Assembly (NCBI RefSeq): GCF_018881505.1 | Contig: NZ_JACVQC010000001.1 | Location: forward strand, 1,347,927-1,411,926 | Origin: Polynucleobacter sp. UK-Mo-2m-Kol15 | Lineage (GTDB): Bacteria; Pseudomonadota; Gammaproteobacteria; Burkholderiales; Burkholderiaceae | Direction: 5' to 3' | Length of the DNA: 64,000 bases | In this document: in pieces, positions 63,117-64,000 of the stretch | How positions within the stretch are numbered: the stretch's first letter is position 1 | Layout of the letters: each line of letters opens with the position of its first letter | The notes under the pieces: model-generated | What the model was told of the DNA's origin: nothing | Seen by the model: the letters and a program-made list of their open reading frames with translations, nothing else | Databases searched by the model: none | Made by a program: the position numbers and the translations under genes

Positions 63117-63482
63117 TCACTTCAATGGGTTGTTTGGTGAGCTGGCAGTTTGCGCAGCATAGTACTCGCCTAGATCAGCCATGTCCTGGTCGGATAGGCT
63201 GCCTGCAATAGAACGCATAGTTGGATGCTTTCTTTCACCTTTTTTGTATGCTGCTAGGGAGCTAGCGATATAGGCAGCATTTTGACCGCCGATCATGGGC
63301 ACCTTATAAACCAAGGGATAGTCAGCGCGGTAGTCAGGGATAGCATGGCAACCAATACAGAGCCAAACTTTACCCTGTCCTGCTTGGGCGGAGCCTTTAA
63401 CATCTTGAGCATGTGCTGTAAATCCGGCAAAAGCCAAGCCAGCACAGAGGGTCAATTGGGAAAGAATGAGTTGTTTTTTCAT
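63117..63482 (-). CDS. Small c-type cytochrome (class I)
   Basis: 121 residues from the ATG at 63482 (an ATG at 63491 adds three). Signal peptide to about residue 26, haem motif C-I-G-C-H at about 42-46, and P-T-M-R carries a likely axial Met. It pairs with the next cytochrome as a probable two-gene operon. The pair resembles the cytochrome c4/c5-type partners of terminal oxidases. Partner oxidase not in the window. Confidence 0.92.
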   Translation of the reverse strand: MKKQLILSQLTLCAGLAFAGFTAHAQDVKGSAQAGQGKVWLCIGCHAIPDYRADYPLVYKVPMIGGQNAAYIASSLAAYKKGERKHPTMRSIAGSLSDQDMADLGEYYAAQTASSPNNPLK

Positions 63483-63648
63483 AGAAATCATAATTAACGA
63501 GTTTGATTTGAATCAATTTGGGAAGAGTATAGCGGAGACCGACAAAGACACTCTTTTTTCATAGCATGAAATTAGTAAAAACACGGTAAATAACAACCCT
63601 TTTACCTATACTTGAACGCTACTTACAGACAAATGATTGACGATCACA

Positions 63649-64000
63649 ATGACTAAGACTAAATCCCGCTTCGATGGCTCACAAAGCTATGTGGCTACAG
63701 ATGACTTAAAGTTGGCAGTAAATGCAGCGATTCAACTTCAGCGCCCTCTTTTGATTAAGGGAGAACCGGGCACAGGTAAAACTATGTTGGCTGAGGAAGT
63801 TGCTGCAGCCTTAAATATGCCTCTAATGCAGTGGCATATCAAGTCAACTACCAAAGCTCAACAAGGCCTTTATGAGTATGACGCCGTCAGCCGCCTTAGG
63901 GACTCTCAGCTTGGCGATAAAAAAGTAAATGACATACGCAATTACATTGTTAAGGGAGTTCTTTGGCAAGCATTTGAAGCGAATGAGCCTGTTGTTCTAT
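63649..64000 (+). CDS. MoxR family AAA+ ATPase, 5' part only
   Basis: From the ATG at 63649 the frame is open to the window edge (117 codons). Walker A G-E-P-G-T-G-K-T is at about residues 39-46, and the D-D-L-K-L-A-V-N-A-A-I and Q-W-H-I-K-S-T-T-K regions are typical of CoxD-like MoxR ATPases. Such proteins usually work with a von Willebrand A-domain partner encoded next to them; this would lie beyond the window. Confidence 0.88.
   Translation, partial: MTKTKSRFDGSQSYVATDDLKLAVNAAIQLQRPLLIKGEPGTGKTMLAEEVAAALNMPLMQWHIKSTTKAQQGLYEYDAVSRLRDSQLGDKKVNDIRNYIVKGVLWQAFEANEPVVL

Overview
The window reads as 64 kb of the core chromosome of a beta-proteobacterium of the family Burkholderiaceae, most likely Polynucleobacter or a close relative. 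This is an inference. It rests on gene neighbourhoods typical of that group (ygfZ-mltG-tmk-holB-tatD; pyrG-kdsA-eno-ftsB; tig-clpP-clpX-lon-tRNA-ppiD; phaC-phaB-phaR), the protein style, very tight packing and a moderate GC content judged by eye. I see no insertion sequence, prophage, CRISPR array, toxin-antitoxin pair or restriction system, and no stretch whose base or codon use looks foreign. Almost every gene has a recognisable housekeeping or central-metabolic role.

Layout. 1-6.7 kb: a truncated NRDE/TANGO2 gene and ygfZ on the minus strand, then a plus-strand run mltG-tmk-holB-tatD-ankyrin protein and a small K+-channel-like protein. 6.8-10.1 kb: a minus-strand run hyi-glxR-yqiA-DUF3108 (glyoxylate-derived C3 metabolism plus two accessory genes). 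10.3-11.7 kb: a duplicated-domain periplasmic protein and a M48 lipoprotein protease. 11.8-13.6 kb: gltX followed by tRNA-Ala, tRNA-Glu and tRNA-Asp. 13.7-18.9 kb: hslO, then pyrG-kdsA-eno-ftsB. 19.2-21.8 kb: acnB behind a 358-bp regulatory gap with a perfect palindrome. 21.9-28.1 kb: purL with a spermidine-synthase-like gene, and divergent ybbA/tesA. 28.1-36 kb: tig-clpP-clpX, lon, tRNA-Val and ppiD, plus tRNA-Leu. 36-41.8 kb: ispD-ispF, divergent mfd, and serB. 41.8-47.5 kb: polyhydroxyalkanoate synthesis (phaC, phaB, phaR, a BktB-type thiolase) with rimO embedded. 47.6-52.8 kb: rluD-pgeF, bamD, alr, lplT. 52.9-62 kb: a minus-strand run mcm-meaB-pccB-pccA-epimerase that continues into tsaB-rimI-(psi-like gene), faced by a divergent GntR regulator. 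62.8-64 kb: two small c-type cytochromes and the start of a MoxR ATPase.

How it fits together. Propionyl-CoA carboxylase, a VOC epimerase, methylmalonyl-CoA mutase and its G-protein chaperone convert propionyl-CoA to succinyl-CoA, feeding the TCA cycle that AcnB serves. The BktB-like thiolase, PhaB and PhaC can draw acetyl-CoA, and possibly propionyl-CoA, into storage polymer. The ClpXP/Lon/trigger factor/PpiD/Hsp33 genes form a protein quality-control block.

No wholly new multi-gene system is evident. The best second-look items are: a hypothetical gene after rimI that looks like the missing DNA polymerase III psi subunit; a PpiD that appears to have lost its parvulin domain; structured, probably regulatory DNA at phaB-phaR, phaC-pgeF and acnB; a GntR promoter/operator that overlaps the start of its own gene; and promoters of mfd and gntR that predict nearly leaderless mRNAs.
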